Under the pieces are notes generated by a model, which was given only the letters and a program-made list of their open reading frames with translations, was not told the DNA's origin and made no database searches. From Lachnoclostridium sp. (lineage in GTDB: Bacteria > Bacillota_A > Clostridia > Lachnospirales > Lachnospiraceae): 25,985 nt of DNA. Location of the stretch: assembly GCA_015057755.1 (NCBI GenBank), contig SVDR01000032.1:1-25985 (forward strand), read 5' to 3'. Positions 1 through 7,572 of this stretch are shown here, in pieces (position 1 is the stretch's first letter; every line of letters begins with the position of its first letter). A program made the position numbers and the translations under genes.

Positions 1-48
1 TTTTATAAAATTCTCTGCACTTTTTACTAATACTTTACACTAAATCAA

Positions 49-174
49 TCAGTTCATTAATCTTTTTAAAATTGATTCTTTCAATATTTCTCCCTGATTA
101 CCAAGAACTGTTTCTATTTTCTCATCTGAATTTAACTGTGGAAACAAACTGGATCCATGATTAAAAACAACATG
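49..174 (-). pseudogene. remnant of a HipA-like kinase C-terminus
   Basis: On the minus strand an open frame ends at a TGA (49-51) and reads ...VVFNHGSSLFPQL followed by NSDEKIETVLGNQ. A [D/N]-x-G-x-S-L-[F/Y]-P segment followed by an acidic helix is typical of the C-terminal part of HipA/CtkA-type kinases, the toxin half of hipBA modules. No start codon, kinase core or HTH partner is visible: the frame is closed by TAG at 202-204, and the promoter of the phosphate transporter overlaps its upstream end. I read it as a decayed fragment. The match is short and comes from memory of the family, so another origin is possible. Confidence 0.33.
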
Positions 175-179
175 CCCCC

Positions 180-208
180 TTGCCAGTCGACATGAACCGC
201 ACTATAAT
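180..208 (+). promoter_or_regulatory. sigma-A promoter of the phosphate cotransporter
   Basis: TTGCCA (180-185), a 17-nt spacer and a perfect TATAAT (203-208) lie about 52 nt upstream of the start codon at 261. This is a near-consensus vegetative promoter, so the transporter is probably transcribed alone. Confidence 0.7.
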
Positions 209-260
209 AAGAATGGAAAAAAATACATCATTGATGTAAAAAGAAAGGTCTGGACAACAT

Positions 261-2039
261 ATGGGCATCACAAATACAATCTCGCTTCTGGGTGGCCTTG
301 GCTTTTTCCTCTTTGGAATGTCCCTTTTAGGTGAAGGTCTCAAACGTGTTGCAGGCAGCAAACTGGAAATCATTCTGGAAAAGCTGACTTCCACCACGTT
401 TCGCGGCGTCCTTCTGGGAGCATTGGTCACCGCAGTCATTCAGTCATCCTCCGCAACCACCGTCATGGTCGTTGGTTTTGTAAACTCCGGTATTATGAAA
501 CTGGCCAACGCCGTCGGCATTATCATGGGCGCCAATATCGGTACCACAGCTACCGGCTGGATCCTGGTTCTTGCCGGAATGGAAGGCAGCGGCGGATTTT
601 CCTCTGCAACGATCTTTGCATTCGTTGCATTTATTGGTATTATTTTGTACTTCTTCTGTAAAAAACAGAATTTGAAAAACGTTGGCATGATCCTGCTGGC
701 ACTGTCTGTGCTGATGAACGGTATGCAGTCCATGAGCGGCGCTATGGCACCTCTCAAAGAGAGTCCTGCGTTCCTGAACTTCATCGCAGCCGTTTCCAAT
801 CCGCTGGTCGCTATGGTTGTTGGTATCGCAGTTACTGCTGTAATCCAAAGCTGTTCGGCATCCATCGGTATTCTGCAGGCGCTGTCTGTTACCGGTATTA
901 TCGGTTATGATGTGGCGATTCCGATGGTAATCGGCATGTGTATCGGTGCATGTGCTCCGGTTCTGCTGTCTGCGATCGGTGCTAACCTCAACGGAAAACG
1001 TACCGCACTTGTTTATCTGATCTTCAACCTGTCCGGTGCTACGCTGCTGATGATCCCGTTCTATATCGGCAACGCCTTTGTTCATTTTGAATTTATGGCA
1101 CTGCCTGCAACCAGCCTTGGTATTGCGATCATCAACACCATCTTCAAGGTTGCTGCTACCATCCTGCTTATACCGTTTTCCGGTCTGATGGTAAAACTTG
1201 TTACATGGATTGTAAAAGACAAGTCCGAATCCGGCGAGGAAGAATACGAAGAGAATCTCCTGGACGAACGTTTCCTGAATTATCCGGCTCTCGCCCTCGA
1301 ACAGAGCAGCAAAACCATGGACCAGATGTCCGATACCGCATTCCGCAATATCCACAGTTCCATCGATCTGCTTGGAACTTATAAACAGGAAACATTTGAT
1401 AAGATCATGTCCCGCGAAGACAAGGTTGACCGCTTTGAAGACCGATTGGGCTCCTACCTGGTTCGTCTGCATGCGAAACCACTGAGTGACGGCGAAAATC
1501 TGGTTTCTGCCAGATATTTAAACTATCTGACCAACGTAGAGCGAATTTCCGACCATTCCGTCAAAATCGCTGAACTGGCTCTGGAACTTCACGAAAAGAA
1601 GATCGCCTTCTCCCCTCAGGCTCTCCATGATCTGACCATCTATATCGATGCTGTGAAAGAGGTCTGCCGCCTGACTCAGGAGTCCATGGAAAACATGGAT
1701 TGCATTCTTGCCGGCAAAGTAAATCCTCTGGCCGAGGTGATCAACCTCATGGCAAAAGACTTGAAAAAAGGTCATATCCAGCGCGTCCAGAACGGTCAGT
1801 GTACTCTGGAACTGGGATTTATTTTCAATGATCTTCTGGGCAACTTCGAACGTGTATCCGCCCACTGTTCCAACATTGCAATCACGATCCTGGAATCTCA
1901 GGATCCGCATTTGAGAGAACATGATTACATTGGCTCACTGGATCGCCGCAACCAGAATACATACGAACTGCAGCTGCAGTTCTACAAAAATCAGTATTGG
2001 GAAAAGATTGGAAAAGAAACAGCACTTAAAACGATGTAA
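261..2039 (+). CDS. Na+/phosphate cotransporter with C-terminal PhoU-like domain
   Basis: Inner-membrane sodium-dependent phosphate importer of the NptA/PiT-II (Na/Pi cotransporter, TIGR00704-type) family. The two inverted halves typical of the family are visible: a first QSSSA motif at residues 61-65 followed by GANIGTT at 90-96, and a second QSCSA motif at 196-200. About eight hydrophobic segments fill residues 1-320. From about residue 345 the protein becomes soluble, helical and charged, as in the PhoU-like domain that many Firmicute members carry, thought to couple transport to phosphate status. The 592-aa length is normal for the fused form. The start is supported by AAAGG upstream and the promoter at 180-208. 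It is monocistronic, with a terminator directly behind it. No pho-type operator was recognised. Confidence 0.92.
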   Translation: MGITNTISLLGGLGFFLFGMSLLGEGLKRVAGSKLEIILEKLTSTTFRGVLLGALVTAVIQSSSATTVMVVGFVNSGIMKLANAVGIIMGANIGTTATGWILVLAGMEGSGGFSSATIFAFVAFIGIILYFFCKKQNLKNVGMILLALSVLMNGMQSMSGAMAPLKESPAFLNFIAAVSNPLVAMVVGIAVTAVIQSCSASIGILQALSVTGIIGYDVAIPMVIGMCIGACAPVLLSAIGANLNGKRTALVYLIFNLSGATLLMIPFYIGNAFVHFEFMALPATSLGIAIINTIFKVAATILLIPFSGLMVKLVTWIVKDKSESGEEEYEENLLDERFLNYPALALEQSSKTMDQMSDTAFRNIHSSIDLLGTYKQETFDKIMSREDKVDRFEDRLGSYLVRLHAKPLSDGENLVSARYLNYLTNVERISDHSVKIAELALELHEKKIAFSPQALHDLTIYIDAVKEVCRLTQESMENMDCILAGKVNPLAEVINLMAKDLKKGHIQRVQNGQCTLELGFIFNDLLGNFERVSAHCSNIAITILESQDPHLREHDYIGSLDRRNQNTYELQLQFYKNQYWEKIGKETALKTM

Positions 2040-2048
2040 AACAAGCGC

Positions 2049-2101
2049 AGGGCCTGTGGAGTGAAAATCCCATAGGCCCTGATTGTTTGCTTGGTTGTTT
2101 T
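2049..2101 (+). terminator. intrinsic terminator after the phosphate cotransporter
   Basis: AGGGCCTGTGG (2049-2059) pairs with CCATAGGCCCT (2070-2080) to give an 11-bp stem with one G-T wobble. A T-rich tract (GATTGTTTGCTTGGTTGTTTT) follows. Confidence 0.8.
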
Positions 2102-2121
2102 CTATTGAACATCCCCACACT

Positions 2122-2877
2122 TTACGATATCCGTATAATCTGCTCCCAAAGCAGTATCTCCATTGCATTCACATTGCGATTATCATGATAATGTCCAAAG
2201 AACCACTTCTTAAATTTCACACTCTGTCGTATCTCTTCCAGATAATCAGTCAGCAAATCCGGTTTATACATGCCGTGACTTAACAGCGCCGCCGTACTGG
2301 AAGATGCACAATGCGTCACAATAAAATCCACTTCGTTATTCTGCTTCTGCAGATTCTTTCGCTCCTCTTCCATTTCCTCAGGTGATGGCAATTCTTCTTT
2401 CCACCAGCTGAGATGATTAATACGATATGGCTTCCAGCCTTTATCCAGTTCTTTTTTCTTTTTCTTAAAGTCTGGATCATCCAGCTCCAGTATTCCGCCA
2501 TCAATATCGTGACTACTAGCACCGCCAAACGTAAATATCGTTTTACCTTCCAGTTCGTAGACTTGCCCTCGCATCAGGTAGATTACTGATGGTCTGATTT
2601 TCTGAATCATCCCGCCATGCCATTCTTCTACCGGATACTCCTTTAGTCTGTCGAAATTTTCGTGGTTTCCTGAAACAAACAATGTGGTAAACGGTTTACA
2701 ATCCAGCCAGTCCAAAATCATCGTTTCCGTTTTGCTTTCTTCATCTTTATTCCACACACCGCCAAAATCTCCGCAGATAATGACATAATCTTCTTTTGTC
2801 ATTTCGTTCTGCTCTGGGAAGATACTGGCATTGAATCGTTTGAAATTCCCATGACAGTCGCCTGTAATGTATATCAT
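2122..2877 (-). CDS. calcineurin-like metallophosphoesterase
   Basis: Predicted cytoplasmic metal-dependent phosphoesterase; the substrate is unknown. All the family metal-ligand blocks are present: GDCHG (6-10), GDFGG (36-40), GNHE (70-73), THC with His189, and GHYHD (228-232). The protein has 251 aa, no signal peptide and no membrane segment, and a charged linker at about 133-185. The ATG at 2877 is preceded by AAGGAGT at good spacing. It is the last gene of a minus-strand group behind a macro-domain gene, which would fit a role in nucleotide or ADP-ribose derivative turnover, but that is inference. A structured leader with a 27-bp palindrome and a possible 13-codon ORF lies just upstream. 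Confidence 0.85.
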   Translation of the reverse strand: MIYITGDCHGNFKRFNASIFPEQNEMTKEDYVIICGDFGGVWNKDEESKTETMILDWLDCKPFTTLFVSGNHENFDRLKEYPVEEWHGGMIQKIRPSVIYLMRGQVYELEGKTIFTFGGASSHDIDGGILELDDPDFKKKKKELDKGWKPYRINHLSWWKEELPSPEEMEEERKNLQKQNNEVDFIVTHCASSSTAALLSHGMYKPDLLTDYLEEIRQSVKFKKWFFGHYHDNRNVNAMEILLWEQIIRIS

Positions 2878-2943
2878 TTTTCACTCACTCCTTTTTCACT
2901 TTGAAGCATGTTGTTTCTAATCTCTTCACTGTATCCACTTTTT

Positions 2944-2970
2944 GAACTGTTGCAAATTTTGCGACAGTTC
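2944..2970. repeat. 27-bp palindrome upstream of the phosphoesterase gene
   Basis: GAACTGT (2944-2950) and ACAGTTC (2964-2970) flank GCAAATTTTGC, giving 13-bp arms around a single central base with only one non-Watson-Crick position (2951/2963). It has no T-run, so it looks more like an operator or a leader-RNA hairpin than a terminator. It overlaps the stop codon of the 13-codon ORF by two bases. Confidence 0.6.
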
Positions 2971-3010
2971 AATTCGCATCCACTTCTTCCTTTTCTTTTT
3001 CATTGAACAT
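2969..3010 (-). CDS. possible 13-codon leader ORF (MFNEKEKEEVDAN)
   Basis: A very short ORF whose ATG (3008-3010) has an excellent Shine-Dalgarno sequence (GGGAGGAG on the minus strand, 3016-3023) five T residues upstream. The stop TGA is at 2969-2971. The peptide is strongly acidic and lysine-rich and resembles no family I know. After the stop, another minus-strand frame is open up to the phosphoesterase gene and ends in an ATGA overlap with its start. The region could therefore be a leader peptide, or a small gene of about 43 codons interrupted by a frameshift. The evidence is the ribosome binding site only. Confidence 0.35.
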   Translation of the reverse strand: MFNEKEKEEVDAN

Positions 3011-3069
3011 AAAAACTCCTCCCTTAAATCATTTCCATAATACTTCCTAGAAATAATTTTAAGGGAGGA
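3011..3069 (-). promoter_or_regulatory. long hairpin sequestering the Shine-Dalgarno of the leader ORF
   Basis: TCCTCCCTTAAA (3017-3028) and TTTAAGGGAGGA (3058-3069) are perfect 12-bp inverted repeats. The stem continues inward with ATTTC/GAAAT after one bulged base, to about 19 pairs. In the minus-strand RNA the 3' arm contains the Shine-Dalgarno sequence of the leader ORF and is followed by TTTTT and then ATG. It could be a terminator for the macro-domain gene, a translational switch, or both. Confidence 0.55.
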
Positions 3070-3111
3070 TTCCATATTTGTCATTGAACTTGCAGTATAA
3101 TTCTACACCGC

Positions 3112-3624
3112 TCAAATCTCACTCCACAACTCCTCATACAAAAACGTCGTTCTCTTGTCAAAACATGCAAACGTAACCGCAATTTCATAGTCTGCCTGAT
3201 TCTTCATCCAATCTGCAACGGTCTTCAGAGCAATTTTTGTAGCATCCTCCAGCGGATATCCGTAAACACCGGTGGAAATGGCCGGAAATGCAATGGAATG
3301 AATCTCATTTTCACGAGCAAGTTCCAGGGAATTCCAATAACAATTCTGAAGCAGTTCCGCATCCTTTGGCAAGCCGGAATAAATCGGTCCAACCGTATGG
3401 ATCACATATCTCGCCTTTAGATTGTATCCCTTGGTTATCTTCGCTTCTCCGGTTCTGCAGCCGTGCAATGTCCGACACTCTTCCAGCAGCTTAGGACCTG
3501 CTGCACGATGAATCGCTCCGTCCACACCACCGCCGCCAAGCAGACTGGTGTTGGCCGCATTTACGATCGCGTCTACGTCAAGTTTTGTAATATCTATGGT
3601 TTCAATCTTAATCGCATTCTTCAT
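3112..3624 (-). CDS. macro-domain protein (O-acetyl-ADP-ribose deacetylase-like)
   Basis: A single macro domain of the MacroD/YmdB class, which binds ADP-ribose and hydrolyses O-acetyl-ADP-ribose or mono-ADP-ribosyl groups. The ligand-binding elements are clear: [22 protein letters not shown] near residues 18-40 (shared NAAN and [14 protein letters not shown] features), HTVGP in the middle, and [13 protein letters not shown], the phosphate-binding loop. The 170-aa length is typical. GGAGG sits eight bases before the ATG at 3624. The protein is cytoplasmic. Its neighbour downstream is a phosphoesterase; together they could process ADP-ribose-like compounds, though the window does not prove this. 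Confidence 0.92.
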   Translation of the reverse strand: MKNAIKIETIDITKLDVDAIVNAANTSLLGGGGVDGAIHRAAGPKLLEECRTLHGCRTGEAKITKGYNLKARYVIHTVGPIYSGLPKDAELLQNCYWNSLELARENEIHSIAFPAISTGVYGYPLEDATKIALKTVADWMKNQADYEIAVTFACFDKRTTFLYEELWSEI

Positions 3625-3673
3625 ACGGATACCTCCCGAAAGTGATATTATAAAATTTATGATGCCTCTTTTC

Positions 3674-4069
3674 TCAATCCTGCCAACGCATCTTAAAGTC
3701 TCCTGTTGCAGACTTGAACCGGAAAATCAATGTATACCGCTTCTTTCCATCCACCTCAATCGCTGCTTCCGGCGAATGTTCATCCAGATGCATGATCACT
3801 TTTTTGTCCCGATCCAGAATCTCAACTTCCATTTCTCCGCTTACCAATTTCGCTTCCAACACAAAATGATATGCGCGGCTCTCTCTAAACCGCATGATTC
3901 GTTTCATGTATCCACTGCAAGAACGAAACGATGCACCGCACATTCCCCTTCCGCGAATCGATCCGATAAATGTAACCGCCCGCTTCGCATTGATGATCAT
4001 GTAACCATTTATGTACAGAAAGTACATCAGGATACAAAACAAAATTGCAAACAAAACCTTATTTCCCAT
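3674..4069 (-). CDS. small membrane-anchored protein of unknown function
   Basis: I do not recognise the family. The frame is open further upstream to 4156, but the ATG at 4069 ([11 protein letters not shown]...) is chosen because it has GGAGG at seven bases and a promoter upstream at 4161-4189. The 131-aa product starts with one hydrophobic segment (about residues 4-22) without a clear cleavage site or lipobox, then a basic stretch. A beta-rich domain follows ([35 protein letters not shown]), suggesting a small extracytoplasmic beta-sandwich. It is transcribed toward the macro-domain gene about 50 bp away and may share its transcript. Confidence 0.62.
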   Translation of the reverse strand: MGNKVLFAILFCILMYFLYINGYMIINAKRAVTFIGSIRGRGMCGASFRSCSGYMKRIMRFRESRAYHFVLEAKLVSGEMEVEILDRDKKVIMHLDEHSPEAAIEVDGKKRYTLIFRFKSATGDFKMRWQD

Positions 4070-4160
4070 TTTGATTCCTCCGCCAATTGCAGATACTACT
4101 TTGATTAATAGCTTATATTCATCACACAATACAGTGTCTTTTCTTGAATATTTCAATTAT

Positions 4161-4189
4161 ATTATAAATGTACGCTCTGATATTATCAA
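4161..4189 (-). promoter_or_regulatory. sigma-A promoter of the 131-aa membrane protein
   Basis: On the minus strand TTGATA (4184-4189), a 17-nt spacer and TATAAT (4161-4166) lie about 90 nt before the ATG at 4069. Confidence 0.65.
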
Positions 4190-4288
4190 TCCAATCTTCT
4201 TCAATCATTCTGGGATTATGATTTCTTCTGTAATATTACTTATTTATACATTCCAGCCAGTGTAAAGATCACACCGTTTTTTGTTATC

Positions 4289-4340
4289 TTTATTATTGCA
4301 GATTGGGTGTACCAAAATCCGTACTCCCAACAAAAAATGA
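4289..4340 (-). repeat. promoter-like dispersed element, copy 1
   Basis: On the minus strand this reads TTGGGAGTACGGATTTTGG, TACACCCAATCTGC and AATAAT. A second copy at 8847-8898 shares TGGGAGT-n-CGGATTTTGGTACA-n-CCAAT-n-TG-nn-ATAAT. In this copy TTGGGAGTAC and GTACACCCAA form a 10-bp inverted repeat with one mismatch. Both copies lie in the same orientation, directly behind a terminator and ahead of a minus-strand gene. See the finding on the element. Confidence 0.55.
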
Positions 4341-4362
4341 GGATTTCCAAAAGGAAATCCCC
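4332..4362 (-). terminator. intrinsic terminator after the TPL-like lyase gene
   Basis: On the minus strand GGATTTCC-TTTT-GGAAATCC (4341-4360) is followed within three bases by a run of six T (4332-4337). Confidence 0.8.
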
Positions 4363-4386
4363 ACACATATCAGTCTATTGTTTTTC

Positions 4387-5835
4387 TTACTGATCCTCGC
4401 CAAAATCCTTAATATACGCTTCTACCAGTTTCTGCGGCCAGTCGGATACTGCCTCTAATTTTCCGGTGAAGAAACGAAGCGATTTCGGTTCATGCACGAA
4501 ACGCAGACCACCGATCAGATCTCTGTGATCGTAGAGCCATTTCACACGATCGATGACGTATTCTGTCTGGGAGAGTGTGAATACGCGTCTCGGGAATGCG
4601 AGTCTTACCATCTCTACGGATGCGATATGCTCGGTACCGTCAGCATTTCTTTCTTCAGAAAGTGTACCGCGCTCCATACCACGGATACCGCCGCAGAGGT
4701 AAAGCGCCGCAACAAGGGAACCTGCCGGGTACTGCTCGGACGGAATATGACCGACTACCTGACGTGCATCGATGTGAGCGCCAAGTCCGCCGCCCGGTGT
4801 TACCATCGGGATACCAAGCTTATCAAGCTCTGTTACGCAATGGTTGATGAACTGCGGTCCCTGAGAGATAATGTCCATATCCATGGTCTCATCGAAACCA
4901 ATGATCAGTGCTTCCATTTCTTTTACGGACATACCGCCGTAAGTAAGGAAGCCTTCAAACATGGTAATATAATCTTCCATCTCGTGGAACAGATTCTCAT
5001 CACGAACGAGAATTCCGCCGCCTCTGCCGAAACCAAATTTACGTGCAGAGAAATAAATAATATCAAACAGATCCGCGATCATTCGTGTAATCTCAGCAAT
5101 GGATTTGTCTTTCATGGACTCTTCGCGGGTCTTGATGAAGTACAGGTTGTCCTGTAAAAGGGATGCATCTAAAATAGTCGGAATTCCGAAGGATTTTGCA
5201 AGCTCTGTTGCTTCCTTCATGTTTTCATAGGAAATCGGCTGACCTCCGATCAGGTTTGTGCCTGCCTCCAGACGCATGTATGCGATATTTTCTGCGCCTT
5301 CTTTTTCGATGCAGGCTTTTACTTTATCCAGATCAATATTTCCTTTGAACGGAAGCGTGCTCTTTGTGATCAGACCTTCATCTTTTACCAGCTCTTCGAC
5401 TTTACCGCCAAGGCGGGTTACATGAGCCTTGGATGTGGTAAAATGATAGTTCATAATAACACAGCTGCCCGGTTTTACAAAATGCTGGGCAATGATATGC
5501 TCACATGCACGGCCCTGGTGTGTCGGAAGAAGATATTTGATACCGAAAATCTCTTCCAGCTTATCTCTCATGCGGTAGAATGTTTCACTTCCTGCATACG
5601 CATCGTCTGCTCTCAGCATTGCGGACTGCATGTTGTCGCTCATTGCGTTTACGCCTGAGTCTGTCAGCATATCCATAAAGATATCCCCGTTATGCAGCAT
5701 AAATGTATTGAATCCTGCCTCTTCCAGTTTCTCCAAACGTTTCTGGATCGGGAGCAGTGTAAGTTTCTGAACAATTTTTACTTTATGCATTTCCATCGGC
5801 ACTGGTGCACGATTGTAGAATTTAATTTCCGGCAT
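4387..5835 (-). CDS. tyrosine phenol-lyase/tryptophanase-family beta-eliminating lyase
   Basis: PLP-dependent fold-I enzyme of the aromatic amino-acid beta-lyase family, 482 aa from the ATG at 5835 (TTGGAGGA eight bases upstream; the frame extends further but without support). Family marks: LTDSG (58-61 region), THQGRA (105-110), TNLIGGQP (193-200), the PLP lysine in SARKFG (Lys266), EGFLTYGG and FPRRVFT (414-420). Phenol-lyase-type features are HFTT (131-134) and MERG (387-390). Three positions normally conserved around PLP differ: DASLLQDN has Leu226 where the family has Arg, the lysine pair is Arg-Lys, and the GGHA histidine is replaced (GGLG, 349-352). Automatic annotation would say tryptophanase, but the true substrate is uncertain. 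It is divergent from a LysR gene, which probably controls it. Confidence 0.82.
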   Translation of the reverse strand: MPEIKFYNRAPVPMEMHKVKIVQKLTLLPIQKRLEKLEEAGFNTFMLHNGDIFMDMLTDSGVNAMSDNMQSAMLRADDAYAGSETFYRMRDKLEEIFGIKYLLPTHQGRACEHIIAQHFVKPGSCVIMNYHFTTSKAHVTRLGGKVEELVKDEGLITKSTLPFKGNIDLDKVKACIEKEGAENIAYMRLEAGTNLIGGQPISYENMKEATELAKSFGIPTILDASLLQDNLYFIKTREESMKDKSIAEITRMIADLFDIIYFSARKFGFGRGGGILVRDENLFHEMEDYITMFEGFLTYGGMSVKEMEALIIGFDETMDMDIISQGPQFINHCVTELDKLGIPMVTPGGGLGAHIDARQVVGHIPSEQYPAGSLVAALYLCGGIRGMERGTLSEERNADGTEHIASVEMVRLAFPRRVFTLSQTEYVIDRVKWLYDHRDLIGGLRFVHEPKSLRFFTGKLEAVSDWPQKLVEAYIKDFGEDQ

Positions 5836-5872
5836 TTTTTTATCCTCCAAGTGTTTCTTTTTCCTAGATATA

Positions 5873-5901
5873 GTTATATAATAAAACTCGCAATCTATCA
5901 A
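5873..5901 (-). promoter_or_regulatory. promoter of the TPL-like lyase gene
   Basis: On the minus strand TTGATA (5896-5901), a 17-nt spacer and TATAAC (5873-5878) precede the gene. The -35 hexamer lies inside the first LysR-type box, so regulator binding there should directly affect polymerase. Confidence 0.62.
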
Positions 5902-5938
5902 ATAGATAGTTTTGATGTTTTATATCGAAAAATTCGAT
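5893..5938. promoter_or_regulatory. pair of LysR-type operator boxes (ATC-N9-GAT x 2)
   Basis: ATCTATCAAATAGAT (5893-5907) and ATCGAAAAATTCGAT (5924-5938) are two palindromes that both fit ATC-N9-GAT, a form of the T-N11-A box of LysR regulators. Their centres (5900 and 5931) are 31 bp apart, three helical turns, as expected for a tetramer binding two sites on one DNA face. They lie between the lyase gene and the divergent LysR gene. Confidence 0.65.
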
Positions 5939-5959
5939 ACTGTGGAGGTATCTTTTATT

Positions 5960-6856
5960 ATGGAATTAAGAAATCTGATCACATTTATTCATGTTGCTGA
6001 ACTTGGAAGTTTTACAAAGGCGGCGGAAAAGCTGGGATATTCCCAATCGACCGTATCCTTTCAGATCAAGCAGCTGGAAGCGGAGCTTGGCTGTCTTTTG
6101 TTCGAGCGTATCAATCACACGATCACTCTGACTGACCGCGGTCACAAATTGGTATCCTATGCTCATCAGGTTCGCACACTAACGGATGAATTTCGAGATA
6201 ATATGGAAAAAGAAAAGGACTGCAGCGGTCATATTCACATTGTTACTCCGGATTCGCTCTGTGAGGAAATCATTCACAACAATTACATTGACTTTCACAG
6301 AAGATATCCTTCCATCTCGTTAAAATTCACAACTGCGGACACCGATGTTATGTTCGATATGCTGGACCACAACAAAGCCGACATTATGATGACGCTTGAC
6401 AGTCATGTATACCAGAAAGACTATGTGATCGCCAAAGAAGAATCGCTCTCCATGCATTTTGTGACCAATGTATCCTCCAAATATGCCGGTGCAAAGGACT
6501 TATCGCTTCACGATATTATTCAGGAGCCTTTCGTATTGACGGAATATGGTCATGGTTACCGAAAGATCTTTGACAAAGAACTGGTCAAACGCTCCCTGGA
6601 GATCACTCCTGTTCTCGAGATTGGGCGAACTGACCTGATTACCTCGATCCTTTCTGAAAGTAACATGATCTCATTTCTTCCTGATTTTGTTACCCGGAAA
6701 AAGGTACAGGAAGGATTGTTGTGCTATCTGGACGTCAGCGAGATACGGGATGTCACGATCAGTAAACAGTTGATTTACCACAAAAACAAATGGATGTCCG
6801 AAGCCCTAAAGGCGTTTATTGACTATGCCAAAGAGGAAATATTTACTTGTGAATAA
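5960..6856 (+). CDS. LysR-family transcriptional regulator
   Basis: 298 aa from the ATG at 5960; an upstream ATG at 5912 is less likely because it would put coding sequence over the operator palindrome and lacks the GGAGG at 5944-5948. The N-terminal winged HTH is classical: LITFIHVAELGSFTKAAEKL then GYSQSTVSFQIKQLE (about residues 6-40), followed by a linker helix and a periplasmic-binding-like effector domain (about 90-290). It is transcribed divergently from the lyase gene, the usual arrangement for autoregulation and control of the neighbour. A natural ligand would be the lyase substrate or a related amino acid (inference). An SGNH hydrolase gene follows 30 bp behind. Confidence 0.92.
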   Translation: MELRNLITFIHVAELGSFTKAAEKLGYSQSTVSFQIKQLEAELGCLLFERINHTITLTDRGHKLVSYAHQVRTLTDEFRDNMEKEKDCSGHIHIVTPDSLCEEIIHNNYIDFHRRYPSISLKFTTADTDVMFDMLDHNKADIMMTLDSHVYQKDYVIAKEESLSMHFVTNVSSKYAGAKDLSLHDIIQEPFVLTEYGHGYRKIFDKELVKRSLEITPVLEIGRTDLITSILSESNMISFLPDFVTRKKVQEGLLCYLDVSEIRDVTISKQLIYHKNKWMSEALKAFIDYAKEEIFTCE

Positions 6857-6886
6857 TTGTATCTCACCCATGAAAGGAGGCTCTCT

Positions 6887-7459
6887 ATGAAACTTCTCTG
6901 CTACGGAGACTCGAATACTTACGGCTATGACCCGCGCGGTCCGATACCCGGCCGGTATGATGCCGACCACCGCTGGTGTGACCTGCTTGCGAAAAGCACC
7001 GGCTGGACTGTAATCAACGGTGGAGAAAATGGCAGAATCGTTCCGGAACCCTACTGGAATTATACAGATCTAAAGCGAATTGTAACGGAACATGCGCCCA
7101 TCGATATGACCTGCATTATGCTTGGCACGAATGACATTCTGATTTCCAGCCGCATGGATGTGAGCCCCATTGTAAAGCGCATGGAAGCGCTTTTAGACTA
7201 TTTGAAGACAAACTGGCCGGATATGAAATTAGTCCTGATCACACCGCCGCCTTTTGATATTCCGGAATTTCCGGAAGCGGAAGAAAAGCTGAAAAAACTG
7301 ATCGTTGCATACGAGCAGCTTGCTCAAAAACGAGGACTGCCTTTCATCAACAACCATTCCTGGAATATCCAGCTGGCCTACGATGGAGCTCATTTTACTG
7401 AAATGGGACATCAGGTGTTTGCTGTTCACATCCAACAGGAATTAAGTTCCATTTTATAA
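6887..7459 (+). CDS. SGNH/GDSL-family hydrolase (esterase-like)
   Basis: Predicted esterase or deacylase, 190 aa. Start chosen at the ATG 6887 because AAAGGAGG sits six bases upstream. Block I is GDSNTYG (catalytic Ser, residues 7-13), the Asn block is GTND in the middle of the chain, and block V near the C-terminus is DGAHFTEMGH with the catalytic Asp and His. There is no signal peptide, so it should act in the cytoplasm on a small ester or acetylated compound. It lies 30 bp behind the LysR gene and may be cotranscribed. It closes with a terminator shared with the convergent M55 gene. Confidence 0.87.
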   Translation: MKLLCYGDSNTYGYDPRGPIPGRYDADHRWCDLLAKSTGWTVINGGENGRIVPEPYWNYTDLKRIVTEHAPIDMTCIMLGTNDILISSRMDVSPIVKRMEALLDYLKTNWPDMKLVLITPPPFDIPEFPEAEEKLKKLIVAYEQLAQKRGLPFINNHSWNIQLAYDGAHFTEMGHQVFAVHIQQELSSIL

Positions 7460-7462
7460 CAA

Positions 7463-7511
7463 AAAAGCAGAAGTCACGGACCTTTCTTACGGAATCCACA
7501 CTTCTGCTTTT
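7463..7511. terminator. bidirectional terminator between SGNH hydrolase and M55 genes
   Basis: AAAAGCAGAAGT (7463-7474) pairs with ACTTCTGCTTTT (7500-7511), with A-run and T-run on opposite sides, fitting two convergent genes. Confidence 0.75.
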
Positions 7512-7572
7512 CTTATTTTATCCTACTTCACACAGCCAGGCATTGAGCCTGTTTTCTATGATAATCTCGCTA

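Noticed and set aside
444..1472. A 342-codon open frame on the minus strand inside the phosphate cotransporter gene
   Set aside because: It is the antisense of a clearly conserved membrane transporter, has a His/Cys/Asp/Gln-rich composition typical of a mirrored hydrophobic gene, and has no ribosome binding site.
4190..4288. Possible 28-codon ORF (MIEEDWIDNIRAY...) downstream of dispersed element copy 1
   Set aside because: No ribosome binding site, and it overlaps the promoter of the 131-aa protein. Nothing else is seen in this stretch.
4492..5157. A 221-codon plus-strand frame inside the TPL-like lyase gene
   Set aside because: Antisense shadow of conserved lyase motifs.
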